A DNA stretch of 64,000 nt from Methanobacterium aggregans (GTDB lineage Archaea; Methanobacteriota; Methanobacteria; Methanobacteriales; Methanobacteriaceae): contig NZ_JAGGLN010000006.1 of the NCBI RefSeq assembly GCF_017874455.1, positions 56,623-120,622 of the forward strand. The letters are read 5' to 3'. This document shows positions 20,188 through 28,967 of this stretch, in pieces. Numbering within the stretch: position 1 is the stretch's first letter; each line of letters opens with the position of its first letter. Below the pieces are notes generated by a model. The model had not been told where the DNA came from. It saw nothing but the letters and a program-made list of their open reading frames with translations, and made no database searches. The translations under genes were made by a program, and so were the position numbers.

Positions 20188-20931
20188 ATGTCAAAGCTAT
20201 CTGAAATTACGGATATTCCAGTCAAATGTGAACTTGGAAACACTGTATTCAAAAAATTCTTCTATGAAAACGCCAAACTGAACAGATCCGACAGGGACCT
20301 TTTCATCCAATCCATTGATAAAATAAAATGGGAATACTGCTTAAAAAATGAAACCATCAACATAAAACCATTTAAAGATGATATTCGAGAGTACAGTGAA
20401 GTGGAAATTTTAAAGATAGGACTTAAAATTCCCAATAAAACCAAACGCATAGCTGAAATAGTGATGCGAGCCATACCATATCCAATGGTTATTATTTTTC
20501 AATATGGAAATCAAATACAACTTTTCACGGCTCATCAGAGGCTGAACCTTTCAAATAACAACAAAAACGCCCTTGAAGAGTTGATATTCACAGACTGGAT
20601 AAATCTGGATGATCCAGATGAAGCTGATGAAAAACTGTTTGAAAATTTAAATATCAAAAATTTGAGCTTCACCAACTTTTACACCTTTTACAAGGATATT
20701 GTAGATGCATTGATCAAATACAATGTTTCAAAACTCATTGGAGAACCTGTAGCTGATGATGCAGATGAAGTAAAATCACTTTATGATGATTTAACATCAT
20801 TGGATACTGAAATTGAAGCTATAAAAAGTCGAATGGGGAAGGAAACACAATTTAACCGAAGACTTGAAATGAATATAAAAGTTAAAGAATTGGAAGATCA
20901 GAAAAAAGAATTAACTGATAAATTGAATTAG
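20188..20931 (+). CDS. DUF4391 domain protein of type III restriction operon
   Basis: 247 aa. Features seen: KKFFYENAKL near the start, IKWEYCLKNETINIKP, then PYPMVIIFQYGNQIQLFTAHQR, and a charged coiled-coil C-terminus (IEAIKSRMGKE, ELEDQKKELTDKLN). These match DUF4391, a family almost always located between a SNF2 helicase and a type III Mod gene. No catalytic motif is visible, and a coupling or assembly role is the simplest guess. A GAGGGTGA ribosome site lies five bases before the ATG. Spacing is 47 bases from the helicase and 64 bases to mod, consistent with one operon. Confidence 0.76.
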   Translation: MSKLSEITDIPVKCELGNTVFKKFFYENAKLNRSDRDLFIQSIDKIKWEYCLKNETINIKPFKDDIREYSEVEILKIGLKIPNKTKRIAEIVMRAIPYPMVIIFQYGNQIQLFTAHQRLNLSNNNKNALEELIFTDWINLDDPDEADEKLFENLNIKNLSFTNFYTFYKDIVDALIKYNVSKLIGEPVADDADEVKSLYDDLTSLDTEIEAIKSRMGKETQFNRRLEMNIKVKELEDQKKELTDKLN

Positions 20932-20995
20932 ATTTATGCTTATTATTAATTAAAATTGTAGGAAACTTGATTTAAAAGCTATAGAGGAATCAGAA

Positions 20996-22882
20996 ATGCA
21001 AGAAACTAAATTAAACGGCGAAAGTCTGGACATATTATCTGGAAACGTGTCCAAACTCAAGGAACTATTCCCAGAGATCGTGACAGAAGACAAAATTGAC
21101 TTTGAGAAGCTGAAGGAAGTTTTAGGAGAATACCCTGAGGAAGATAAAGAGCGTTACAACTTTACTTGGAAGGGTAAATCTGCATCTCTTCGCTTGGCTC
21201 AGACCCCTTCAACAGGCACACTCCGCCCATGTAAAGAGGAAAGTAAGAATTGGAATAATACTGAAAATCTTTATATTGAGGGGGACAACTTGGAAGTTCT
21301 AAAACTTCTTCAGAAGAGTTATTATGGTAAAATAAAGATGATTTATATAGATCCACCTTACAATACAGGTAAAGATTTTGTTTATAAAGATAATTACAAT
21401 GACAACTTGCAGAATTATTTAGAATTAACAAAACAGGTTGACAGTGAAGGAAACAAGACTAGTACAAATAGTGATACTCATGGGAGGTACCATACTAATT
21501 GGCTTAATATGATGTATCCTCGTTTAAGACTTGCTAGAAATTTACTGACAAATGATGGGGTTATGTTTGTTAGCATAGACGATAATGAAGAGGATAATCT
21601 TAAGAAATTATGCAATGAAATTTTCGGCGAAGAGAATTTTGTATCTACTATAATATGGGAGAAAAATTTTGCTCCAAAAAATGATAATAAATACATTTCT
21701 ACAAGTCATGAATATGCATTATGTTACGCGAAAAATAAAAATAAGTTTTCAAGAAATTTATTGCCTCGCTCTGAGGAACATAATAAAGGATATAAAAATC
21801 CTGATAATGATGAAAGAGGTATTTGGTCATCGGGTACAATGTTAGCAACTACATTTAGTTCTAAATATGTATTTGGAATTAAGAAACCAAACAATGAACT
21901 TGCTTATCCTCCTGAAGGGAGATGTTGGAGATACTCTGAGAAAAAAGTTCAAGAATTAATTGATGACAATAGAATATGGTTTGGTAAAGATGGAGGTAAT
22001 GTGCCCCGTATAAAAAGGTTTCTTTCAGAAGTTCCAGATGGTATTGTACCTCAGTCATTATGGAAACATACTGATGTGGGGAATAATCAAAATGCCACAA
22101 ATTTAGTAAAATCTATTTTTGATGGTAAACATATTTTTACTTTTCCTAAGCCTTTAGAATATCTAAAAAAAATGTTGGTTATCGGTACAAATAGTAATGA
22201 CATTATATTAGATTTCTTTTCAGGCTCTGCAACAACCGCTCATTCAGTAATGGATCTCAATGCTGAAGATAATGGTAATCGTAAATTTATAATGGTTCAA
22301 CTTCCTGAGCCCACTAGTGAAAAAGATGAAGCTTACAAAGCAGGTTATAAAAATATCTGTGAAATTGGTAAGGAACGTATTAGGAGAGCCGGCGATAAAA
22401 TAGTTTTTGAACTTAAAAAGGACACTCAAACGTCTTTTGATGGTAAAAAGGCTTCAAACTTAGATATTGGTTTTAAAGTCTTCAAATTGGATAGTTCTAA
22501 TCTCCAAAAGTGGGATCCGGATTATGAAAACCTTGAGCAAACTCTTTTAGATAGTGTTGAAAATCTAGTTCCAGGTCGCAGTGAACTTGATCTAGTCTAT
22601 GAAATCATGTTGAAGTATGGTATTGATCTAACTCTTCCAATTGAGGAGTTCACAGTTCAAGATAAAAAGGTTTATTCAATTGGTTTAGGAGCTCTTTTGA
22701 TTTGTCTTGAGGATAAAATAACTTCAGATATGGTAAATGAAATAATTAAACTGAAAGAAGATTTATCCCCTGAAATTATGAGGGTTGTTTTTAAGGATAA
22801 TGGATTTTTAAGTGACAGTGATAAAACCAACTTCAAAGAAACCCTTAAAACAAATGGAATTGAAGAATTCGTGACCATCTAA
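20996..22882 (+). CDS. mod: Type III DNA adenine methyltransferase (Mod)
   Basis: 628 aa, beta-class N6-adenine methyltransferase that would methylate one strand of an asymmetric site. Motif IV DPPY starts at Asp119 (IDPPYNTGKDF). The AdoMet-binding motif I LDFFSGSA has Asp406, so the target-recognition domain lies between about residues 140 and 390. That interior is visibly richer in A/T and in ATA/TTA/AAT codons than both flanks, as in a swapped recognition domain. It forms the type III complex with Res, 11 bases downstream. In such systems Mod supplies sequence specificity for both modification and restriction. The recognised sequence cannot be derived here. Confidence 0.92.
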   Translation: MQETKLNGESLDILSGNVSKLKELFPEIVTEDKIDFEKLKEVLGEYPEEDKERYNFTWKGKSASLRLAQTPSTGTLRPCKEESKNWNNTENLYIEGDNLEVLKLLQKSYYGKIKMIYIDPPYNTGKDFVYKDNYNDNLQNYLELTKQVDSEGNKTSTNSDTHGRYHTNWLNMMYPRLRLARNLLTNDGVMFVSIDDNEEDNLKKLCNEIFGEENFVSTIIWEKNFAPKNDNKYISTSHEYALCYAKNKNKFSRNLLPRSEEHNKGYKNPDNDERGIWSSGTMLATTFSSKYVFGIKKPNNELAYPPEGRCWRYSEKKVQELIDDNRIWFGKDGGNVPRIKRFLSEVPDGIVPQSLWKHTDVGNNQNATNLVKSIFDGKHIFTFPKPLEYLKKMLVIGTNSNDIILDFFSGSATTAHSVMDLNAEDNGNRKFIMVQLPEPTSEKDEAYKAGYKNICEIGKERIRRAGDKIVFELKKDTQTSFDGKKASNLDIGFKVFKLDSSNLQKWDPDYENLEQTLLDSVENLVPGRSELDLVYEIMLKYGIDLTLPIEEFTVQDKKVYSIGLGALLICLEDKITSDMVNEIIKLKEDLSPEIMRVVFKDNGFLSDSDKTNFKETLKTNGIEEFVTI

Positions 22883-22893
22883 GGAGTTAAAAA

Positions 22894-25845
22894 ATGAAGT
22901 TTAAATTTAACCCTAATCTAAAATACCAAGATGCAGCTGTGGCATCTGTGGTTGATCTTTTTGAAGGTCAGAGATCCATGCAATCTAACTTCACAGTTTT
23001 AAGCTATGGTAAACAGGTAGGATTATATGATTCAGGTCAAGGTATTGGGAATAGATTGGAATTGATTGAAGAGGATATCCTTGAGAATCTCCATAAAGTC
23101 CAGCTTAGAAATGGTTTACCCCAAACAAAGAATTTGGGCCATCATAACATGGATTTTGACGTTGAAATGGAAACAGGAACAGGTAAAACCTACGTCTACC
23201 TGAAGACGATCTTAGAACTTAACAAGAGCTATGGATTCACCAAGTTCATAATTGTTGTTCCAAGCATAGCAATCAAGGAAGGAGTTTACAAGTCCCTTCA
23301 GATGACAGAGGAACACTTCAAAGGATTATACGACAATGTTATTTATGATTACTTTATCTACGACAGCCAGAAACTGGAGCAGGTTCGAAACTTCGCTGTA
23401 AACAGCAACATTCAGATAATGATCATAAACATCGATGCCTTTCGTAAAAGTTTCACAGACCGTGAAAAGGAAAGTAAAGCGAACATAATCCACAGGGAAA
23501 ATGATAAATTAAATGGAATGAGACCCATTGAGCTCATCCAGGAAACCAATCCTATTGTCATCATTGATGAACCCCAATCTGCAACAAGCACCCAGAAAGC
23601 CCAGGAAGCTATCAGATCACTCAATCCTCTGTGCACGCTGCAGTACTCAGCTACTCATGTGGAAAAACATAATCCAGTTTATAAACTTGATGCAGTGGAT
23701 GCATATGAACTGGAGCTTGTAAAACAGATTGAAGTTGCATCCTTTGAATCAGTTGATTATCATAACAAAGCTTACTTGAAACTTGTATCAGTTGATAACA
23801 AGAAATCTCCAATAACTGCAAAAATTGAATTGGACACCTACAAAAATGGGAATGTCAAACGTAAAACTGTAACAGTGCGTCAGGGAGATGATTTAGCATC
23901 TAAAAAGCTTGGAAACCGTGATATCTATGAAGGGTACATCGTTGGTGAGATCTACTGTGAGGAAGGTAATGAGTATGTTGATTTCACAAACAAACCAGAT
24001 ATCCTGCGTATAGGCAAAGCCATTGGAGACATCGATGACCTTGTAATTAAACGTCAGCAGATACGAAAGACCATAGAAGAACATTTAAATAAGGAATTAC
24101 TCTTAAAACGTAGAGGAATCAAAGTATTGAGTCTGTTCTTCATTGACAGGGTTGCAAATTACCGCTACTACGATGAGGAAGGGAATCCTCAAAAGGGAAT
24201 ATATGCTGAGATCTTTGAGGAGGAGTACAAAAAACTCATCAAAAAGCCAAAGTACAGCACCCTTTACAAGGAAGTTGATATTGAAACAGCTGCTGAAGAT
24301 GTTCATGATGGTTATTTTGCCCAGGATAAGAAAAAGAAATTTAAAGATACACGTGGAAACACTTTAGCGGATGATGATACTTACAGCCTCATAATGAAGG
24401 ATAAAGAAAAACTTCTAAGCTTTGATAGTAAGTTAAAATTCATATTTTCTCACTCTGCCCTTCGTGAAGGTTGGGACAATCCAAACGTCTTCCAGATATG
24501 TACCTTGAATGAAACGAAATCCTCAGTTAAAAAGCGTCAGGAAATTGGGAGAGGATTGAGACTTTGTGTTAATCAGGAAGGAGAGAGAATAAAAGGTTTT
24601 CAGACCAACACTCTAACGGTTATGGCCAACGAAAGCTATGAAGATTTTGCTAAATCCCTGCAGAAGGAGATTGAAGAGGATCAGAACATCAAATTTGGAG
24701 TTATACAAGAACACACATTCGCAAACATTACTTACAATAACAAACCCCTTGGTATGGACGCTTCTAAGGAATTATTCGATTTCTTCCAGGAGAAGGGTTA
24801 CATCAACTCCAAGGGAAAGGTTACAGATGAATTGAGGGTTGCACTGAAAAACAACATTCTTGAAGTCCCTGAAAAAGAGAAGTTTATGCAGGTTAAAAAG
24901 AAGATAGCTGCTGCAGCCAAAAAAGTCACTGCAAAACTCAACATCAAAAACAACGCAGACAAAAGGGAAGTTAAGCTCAACAAGAAGGTTTACCTCAACC
25001 CTGATTTCAAGGAATTTTGGGACAAAATAAAATACAAAACCACATACTCAGTTGATTTCAGCACTGAAGAATTCATTCAGGAATGTTCAAAGGCCATGAA
25101 GGAAATTGATGTTAGACCTCCAAAGTTAATTTACAGTGCAGCCCTAATTGATATAAAAGGTAAAGGTATTGGAACCGAGGAAACTCAGCACAGCACTGTG
25201 TATGCTGATGAGGAAAAACCTGATCTACCTGATATTGTAACATTTCTACAAAATGAAACTGATTTAACCCGTAAAACAATTGTTGATGTCCTTATTAAAA
25301 GTGAGACCCTTGATCAGTTCAAGAAGAATCCACAGGAGTACATGAATGCAGCTTTGAAGATCATCTCAGCTCAGATGAAACACATGATAGTTGATGGCAT
25401 CAAGTACACCAGAATAGGGGACAATGAGTACTACGCACAGGAACTCTTCGAGAACACAGAGTTATTCGGATATTTATCCAAGAACATGCTTGAAAGTGAG
25501 CGTTCCATCTACGATCATGTGATATATGACTCTGAAGGTGAAGCAACCTTTGCAGATAGGCTTGAAAAGGATCCAGAGGTTGAACTTTACACTAAACTTC
25601 CTGGATGGTTCAAGATACCAACTCCCCTTGGAAACTACAATCCAGATTGGGCAGTACTCTTTGAAAATGATGGTGAAAGGAAGTTGTACTTCGTTCTTGA
25701 AACCAAGGGAAATACGAGTTACGAATCCCTGAGACAGACTGAAGCTGATAAAATAAAGTGTGGTAAAAGACACTTCGAAGCTCTGGGCACTGGAGTTGAA
25801 TTTAAGGCAGTTGACAGATACAACAGGTTCAAAGAAACGATTTAA
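22894..25845 (+). CDS. res: Type III restriction enzyme (Res)
   Basis: 983 aa. SF2 motor with Walker A ETGTGKT near residue 94, DEAD-like motif IIDEPQS near 222-228, motif V/VI region LREGWDNPNVFQ and EIGRGLRLCVNQ. The C-terminus carries the PD-(D/E)XK nuclease: NPDWAVLF with Asp918 and LETKG with Glu936-Thr-Lys938. All key residues are present, so cleavage should be active. In this family ATP-driven sliding from unmodified sites triggers cutting. A GGAG ribosome site precedes the ATG, and the gene follows mod by 11 bases. Length is normal for Res. A T-rich stretch just after the stop probably terminates the operon. Confidence 0.92.
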   Translation: MKFKFNPNLKYQDAAVASVVDLFEGQRSMQSNFTVLSYGKQVGLYDSGQGIGNRLELIEEDILENLHKVQLRNGLPQTKNLGHHNMDFDVEMETGTGKTYVYLKTILELNKSYGFTKFIIVVPSIAIKEGVYKSLQMTEEHFKGLYDNVIYDYFIYDSQKLEQVRNFAVNSNIQIMIINIDAFRKSFTDREKESKANIIHRENDKLNGMRPIELIQETNPIVIIDEPQSATSTQKAQEAIRSLNPLCTLQYSATHVEKHNPVYKLDAVDAYELELVKQIEVASFESVDYHNKAYLKLVSVDNKKSPITAKIELDTYKNGNVKRKTVTVRQGDDLASKKLGNRDIYEGYIVGEIYCEEGNEYVDFTNKPDILRIGKAIGDIDDLVIKRQQIRKTIEEHLNKELLLKRRGIKVLSLFFIDRVANYRYYDEEGNPQKGIYAEIFEEEYKKLIKKPKYSTLYKEVDIETAAEDVHDGYFAQDKKKKFKDTRGNTLADDDTYSLIMKDKEKLLSFDSKLKFIFSHSALREGWDNPNVFQICTLNETKSSVKKRQEIGRGLRLCVNQEGERIKGFQTNTLTVMANESYEDFAKSLQKEIEEDQNIKFGVIQEHTFANITYNNKPLGMDASKELFDFFQEKGYINSKGKVTDELRVALKNNILEVPEKEKFMQVKKKIAAAAKKVTAKLNIKNNADKREVKLNKKVYLNPDFKEFWDKIKYKTTYSVDFSTEEFIQECSKAMKEIDVRPPKLIYSAALIDIKGKGIGTEETQHSTVYADEEKPDLPDIVTFLQNETDLTRKTIVDVLIKSETLDQFKKNPQEYMNAALKIISAQMKHMIVDGIKYTRIGDNEYYAQELFENTELFGYLSKNMLESERSIYDHVIYDSEGEATFADRLEKDPEVELYTKLPGWFKIPTPLGNYNPDWAVLFENDGERKLYFVLETKGNTSYESLRQTEADKIKCGKRHFEALGTGVEFKAVDRYNRFKETI

Positions 25846-25989
25846 CTCCCAAAACATCCCTTTTTTTATATTTTAACTAAATATTCTCTTTTTCTTATTT
25901 ATTTAAACATTGTGCACTGTAACTATTAATTCAACTAACTTTTAAGCTAACTAAAACCTTTTTATGCAGTTATTCTCATACAATCTGTT

Positions 25990-27486
25990 ATGTCTTCAAG
26001 TGAAAAGCAGGATCTGCTAAAAACAATTACAATGAAAGAACTTAAAGAGATATGCAAGGTCAATGGGCTTAAGGGTTACTCTAAATATAAACACAACGAA
26101 TTAATCAAATTTGCAGCAAAGAACCTTAAAATATCTCTTCCAAAGCTTAAAGCTACTGTTGAAGAATTATCTGAACAAAGATTAGTGTCTAAAATCAAAG
26201 ATTCAGAAGATTACGTTCTAAGAAAGGTTGTTAACATAGAATCCTACGATGATGAATTAGTAACAGCCACAGTTGGAAATCATAAGTTGAAGCTTTACAA
26301 CTTTGGAACTGAAGATTTTTCATATATATGTGATGGTAAATGTCCAGAGTACATTTACCGTGTGAAACATGGCAGATCTCCCTTTTGTAAACATTACCCT
26401 GCAGTTATTGCAGAACTTATCTATGAAGAAAAGTTAGATCCAACCCTAACTCAACCCAATTTCATCTCAGGCCAAAGACTGGAAGCAGTACAGGAAATTG
26501 TGGAAAAACGAAGAAAGGAAGATGGAATTGTAAAATCATCTGGAAGAAACATTGAAGATTCCCTAAAAAATATCAGAGAAGATATTCTAGAAATTTCTTG
26601 CAAGAACGATGCTCTGGCACGGGAAAAATATCATGAAACAGCTGAAAAGGTATTTAAAACCCTGGTGGATGAATGCTTCCAGTTACTTGAATATGAAACA
26701 GTATTCAATCGACGTAATGAGGGATGGGACCTTCTTTTGATTGGAACTAACGCACCAAAACCTTACATAGTTGTTGTAAATTGTAAACCTGCTGATTCTG
26801 GGAGTTACGGTACCCATAGAAATCCAAATTTTGTGTCCAATCTAAAGAATCAGTGCATAGACATGTGCAAGGAACAGTTAATGGGAGTTTACAGGGACTA
26901 CGTGAAGTACATGGTTGTTGTAGCACCTGACTTCAACCAAGACGTTATCCAGTTGATCCCAGAGTTCAATGAAATCAGTGGTGGAGTAAAACTTTCACTC
27001 TTACCAATATCAACCCTGCTTTACCTTGTGGAAAACTACCGTGAAAATCCAATTCTAACACATTACAACTCAGAATGTCTATTTAAAAGGGACATAATAA
27101 CAACAGAAGATGTTGATGAACTATTTAAAAAATCTGAGGAACATATTGAAGAACTGACTTCCAAGGCAAGGAAGGTTCTAAGAGACAGGATGACAGAGAT
27201 ATCCAAGCACAACACAGACTCCTGTTACATAAAAATCGATGAAGTTTTTTTACAAAGAACCTTAGAGGAGGTTATCTCAACCCTAAACCCCTATCTCCTT
27301 AAACAGGGCATGAGTGAGTTTACAGGCGTTAAAAATGTTAACATAAACCATGATTATTATCTGCTCTGGGAAAGGGTTTTGAAGGGTTTAACAGAGGAAT
27401 TCACAGAGATATTGAAGGAACAGTCACTACTTCAGATTCAAAGATCCGCCTTAAAGGAAGATGTTATCAGATATTTAGGAATATGA
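25990..27486 (+). CDS. SAP-like / SWIM zinc-finger protein with nuclease-like domain
   Basis: 498 aa. Residues ~1-50 look like a SAP/Rho-N helix-extended-helix DNA-binding motif (TMKELKEICKVNGLKGYSKYKHNELI). Residues ~100-150 hold a SWIM-type zinc finger in variant form, CDGKC then FCKH (CxxxC...CxH). The middle has VFNRRNEGWDLLLIG and PYIVVVNCKPAD, which matches the strand-D / strand-xxK layout of PD-(D/E)XK folds but with Asn-Cys-Lys where Glu-x-Lys is expected, so activity is doubtful. The C-terminus is helical. Monocistronic, 145 bases after res. I do not know a described family with this exact architecture; a DNA-end or foreign-DNA sensor is a guess from context. Confidence 0.65.
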   Translation: MSSSEKQDLLKTITMKELKEICKVNGLKGYSKYKHNELIKFAAKNLKISLPKLKATVEELSEQRLVSKIKDSEDYVLRKVVNIESYDDELVTATVGNHKLKLYNFGTEDFSYICDGKCPEYIYRVKHGRSPFCKHYPAVIAELIYEEKLDPTLTQPNFISGQRLEAVQEIVEKRRKEDGIVKSSGRNIEDSLKNIREDILEISCKNDALAREKYHETAEKVFKTLVDECFQLLEYETVFNRRNEGWDLLLIGTNAPKPYIVVVNCKPADSGSYGTHRNPNFVSNLKNQCIDMCKEQLMGVYRDYVKYMVVVAPDFNQDVIQLIPEFNEISGGVKLSLLPISTLLYLVENYRENPILTHYNSECLFKRDIITTEDVDELFKKSEEHIEELTSKARKVLRDRMTEISKHNTDSCYIKIDEVFLQRTLEEVISTLNPYLLKQGMSEFTGVKNVNINHDYYLLWERVLKGLTEEFTEILKEQSLLQIQRSALKEDVIRYLGI

Positions 27487-27650
27487 ACTTCCTTTTCCAT
27501 TTTTAAACCTTTATTCTAATTTTTCATTTAAAATTCATTTTGATATCTTTTATTTAGATTTATCCTTAAGCATTTAATAGTAAAGGTTATTTTTTAAAAG
27601 TTTTATATAAACACTTAAATCTTAGAACAGCTTAAAATCATGTGATTGAC

Positions 27651-28802
27651 ATGTATGAAGAAAATAATGCATATAATTCTGCAGCATTAGATGAAAATTT
27701 ATTAGCTTACCTTGCAGGGGTTTATGAGTCCAGTGGAGGTGTATTTCTCCAACCCCAAAGCAGTATGATACTTTACATAAATGGGTATCATGACTATTTA
27801 GTGGCCATTAAAAACATTATAAATATGGATTCTAGTATTATTTCAACCCCTAATTGCCGTTTACATTTATATGGAGATTTAGCCTGTGAATTCTTAAAAA
27901 ATGTGTACCCATATTTAATAAGTACCAGGGATCAGGCAAGATTACTAATTGAGTATGGAGAACATATCAAAGCTAGAAAAGGCTCTAGAATTGATTCGAA
28001 AGAGAAAAATTATCGTCTCGAAGTTGCAAAAAAACTTAAAAGTTCCAAATTCGAGAAGGGTATTGATCTGAGTTACGTGGATGAGTGGATAACCAATTAC
28101 TTCATAGGATTTTTTGATTCCAAGGCCAAACTCAATATAAAGAATAATAATAATGATTATTGGCTCAACATCAGTTTAAACGTACAAAACGAAGAATTGG
28201 CTTTATTTTTACAAGAAATCTATGATATTGGCCATATTTATCAAGCAAGAAACTCTATTAAATGGGATTTAAACTATGGTGAAGCTTACGATCTTTTAAG
28301 GGATATCAATCCTTATTTAATTGGCAAAAGAAAACATTCTGAGATCTGTTTAACATTTCATAGATACTTTCAAGAGGCACAAAAACCTTTGAAGGATGAA
28401 GAAATTCAATTCATTGAAGGTTTAAAGGATGATCTTAAAAATTTGAAGAAGTTAAATTCCTCGAAGGGAAAAACTTCAAATGGAACTAAGGTACTTATGA
28501 GCCTAATGGTCTGTGAAGATCTTGTAGAATCCATGGATAAACTCATATCTAAATCAGAAAATAATTTAAATTACAATGGTATTGTTAAAAATTCAATAAG
28601 ATATGTGAAGCTAAATGAATACAGGTTACGAAACTTCAAATCCAAGATATGTGAAAATAAACTGAAAAACCATCAGTTAGGTCTAAACCTTGAAAATGAT
28701 TTAATTGAATTTGTTAACCAAAAATCTTCCAATCGTAGCGAATTTATCCGGACTGCAATGGAAATCTATTTGGAGGATATAAAACTTTTAAATGGGATAT
28801 AA
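27651..28802 (+). CDS. Degenerate LAGLIDADG protein fused to ribbon-helix-helix domain
   Basis: 383 aa from ATG 27651, preceded by GTGAT at four bases. Two LAGLIDADG-type helices are readable: LAGVYESSG at 21-29 and FIGFFDSKA at 151-159, each followed by beta-rich saddle segments. At the metal-binding acid position (eighth of the motif) they carry Ser and Lys, so cleavage is very unlikely. The C-terminal ~40 residues (LNLENDLIEFVNQ, NRSEFIRTAMEIYLEDI) form a ribbon-helix-helix DNA-binding domain. The protein is free-standing, not in an intron or intein. Best reading: a homing-endonuclease fold reused as a sequence-specific DNA-binding regulator. Alternative: a decaying homing endonuclease. 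Confidence 0.7.
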   Translation: MYEENNAYNSAALDENLLAYLAGVYESSGGVFLQPQSSMILYINGYHDYLVAIKNIINMDSSIISTPNCRLHLYGDLACEFLKNVYPYLISTRDQARLLIEYGEHIKARKGSRIDSKEKNYRLEVAKKLKSSKFEKGIDLSYVDEWITNYFIGFFDSKAKLNIKNNNNDYWLNISLNVQNEELALFLQEIYDIGHIYQARNSIKWDLNYGEAYDLLRDINPYLIGKRKHSEICLTFHRYFQEAQKPLKDEEIQFIEGLKDDLKNLKKLNSSKGKTSNGTKVLMSLMVCEDLVESMDKLISKSENNLNYNGIVKNSIRYVKLNEYRLRNFKSKICENKLKNHQLGLNLENDLIEFVNQKSSNRSEFIRTAMEIYLEDIKLLNGI

Positions 28803-28967
28803 TTACATTAAAATCAATTTTTTAATTTTTAATCTTTTCTAATTTCAACTTCTTCTTAATTTCAAGTTCCTTAACTTAACTGTTTTTTTATTTTATTGCT
28901 CCCATTATTTTTATCTCAATTAATAATCAACTTCAAATCTTATAACCCGACTTTACTCATCCAATCC

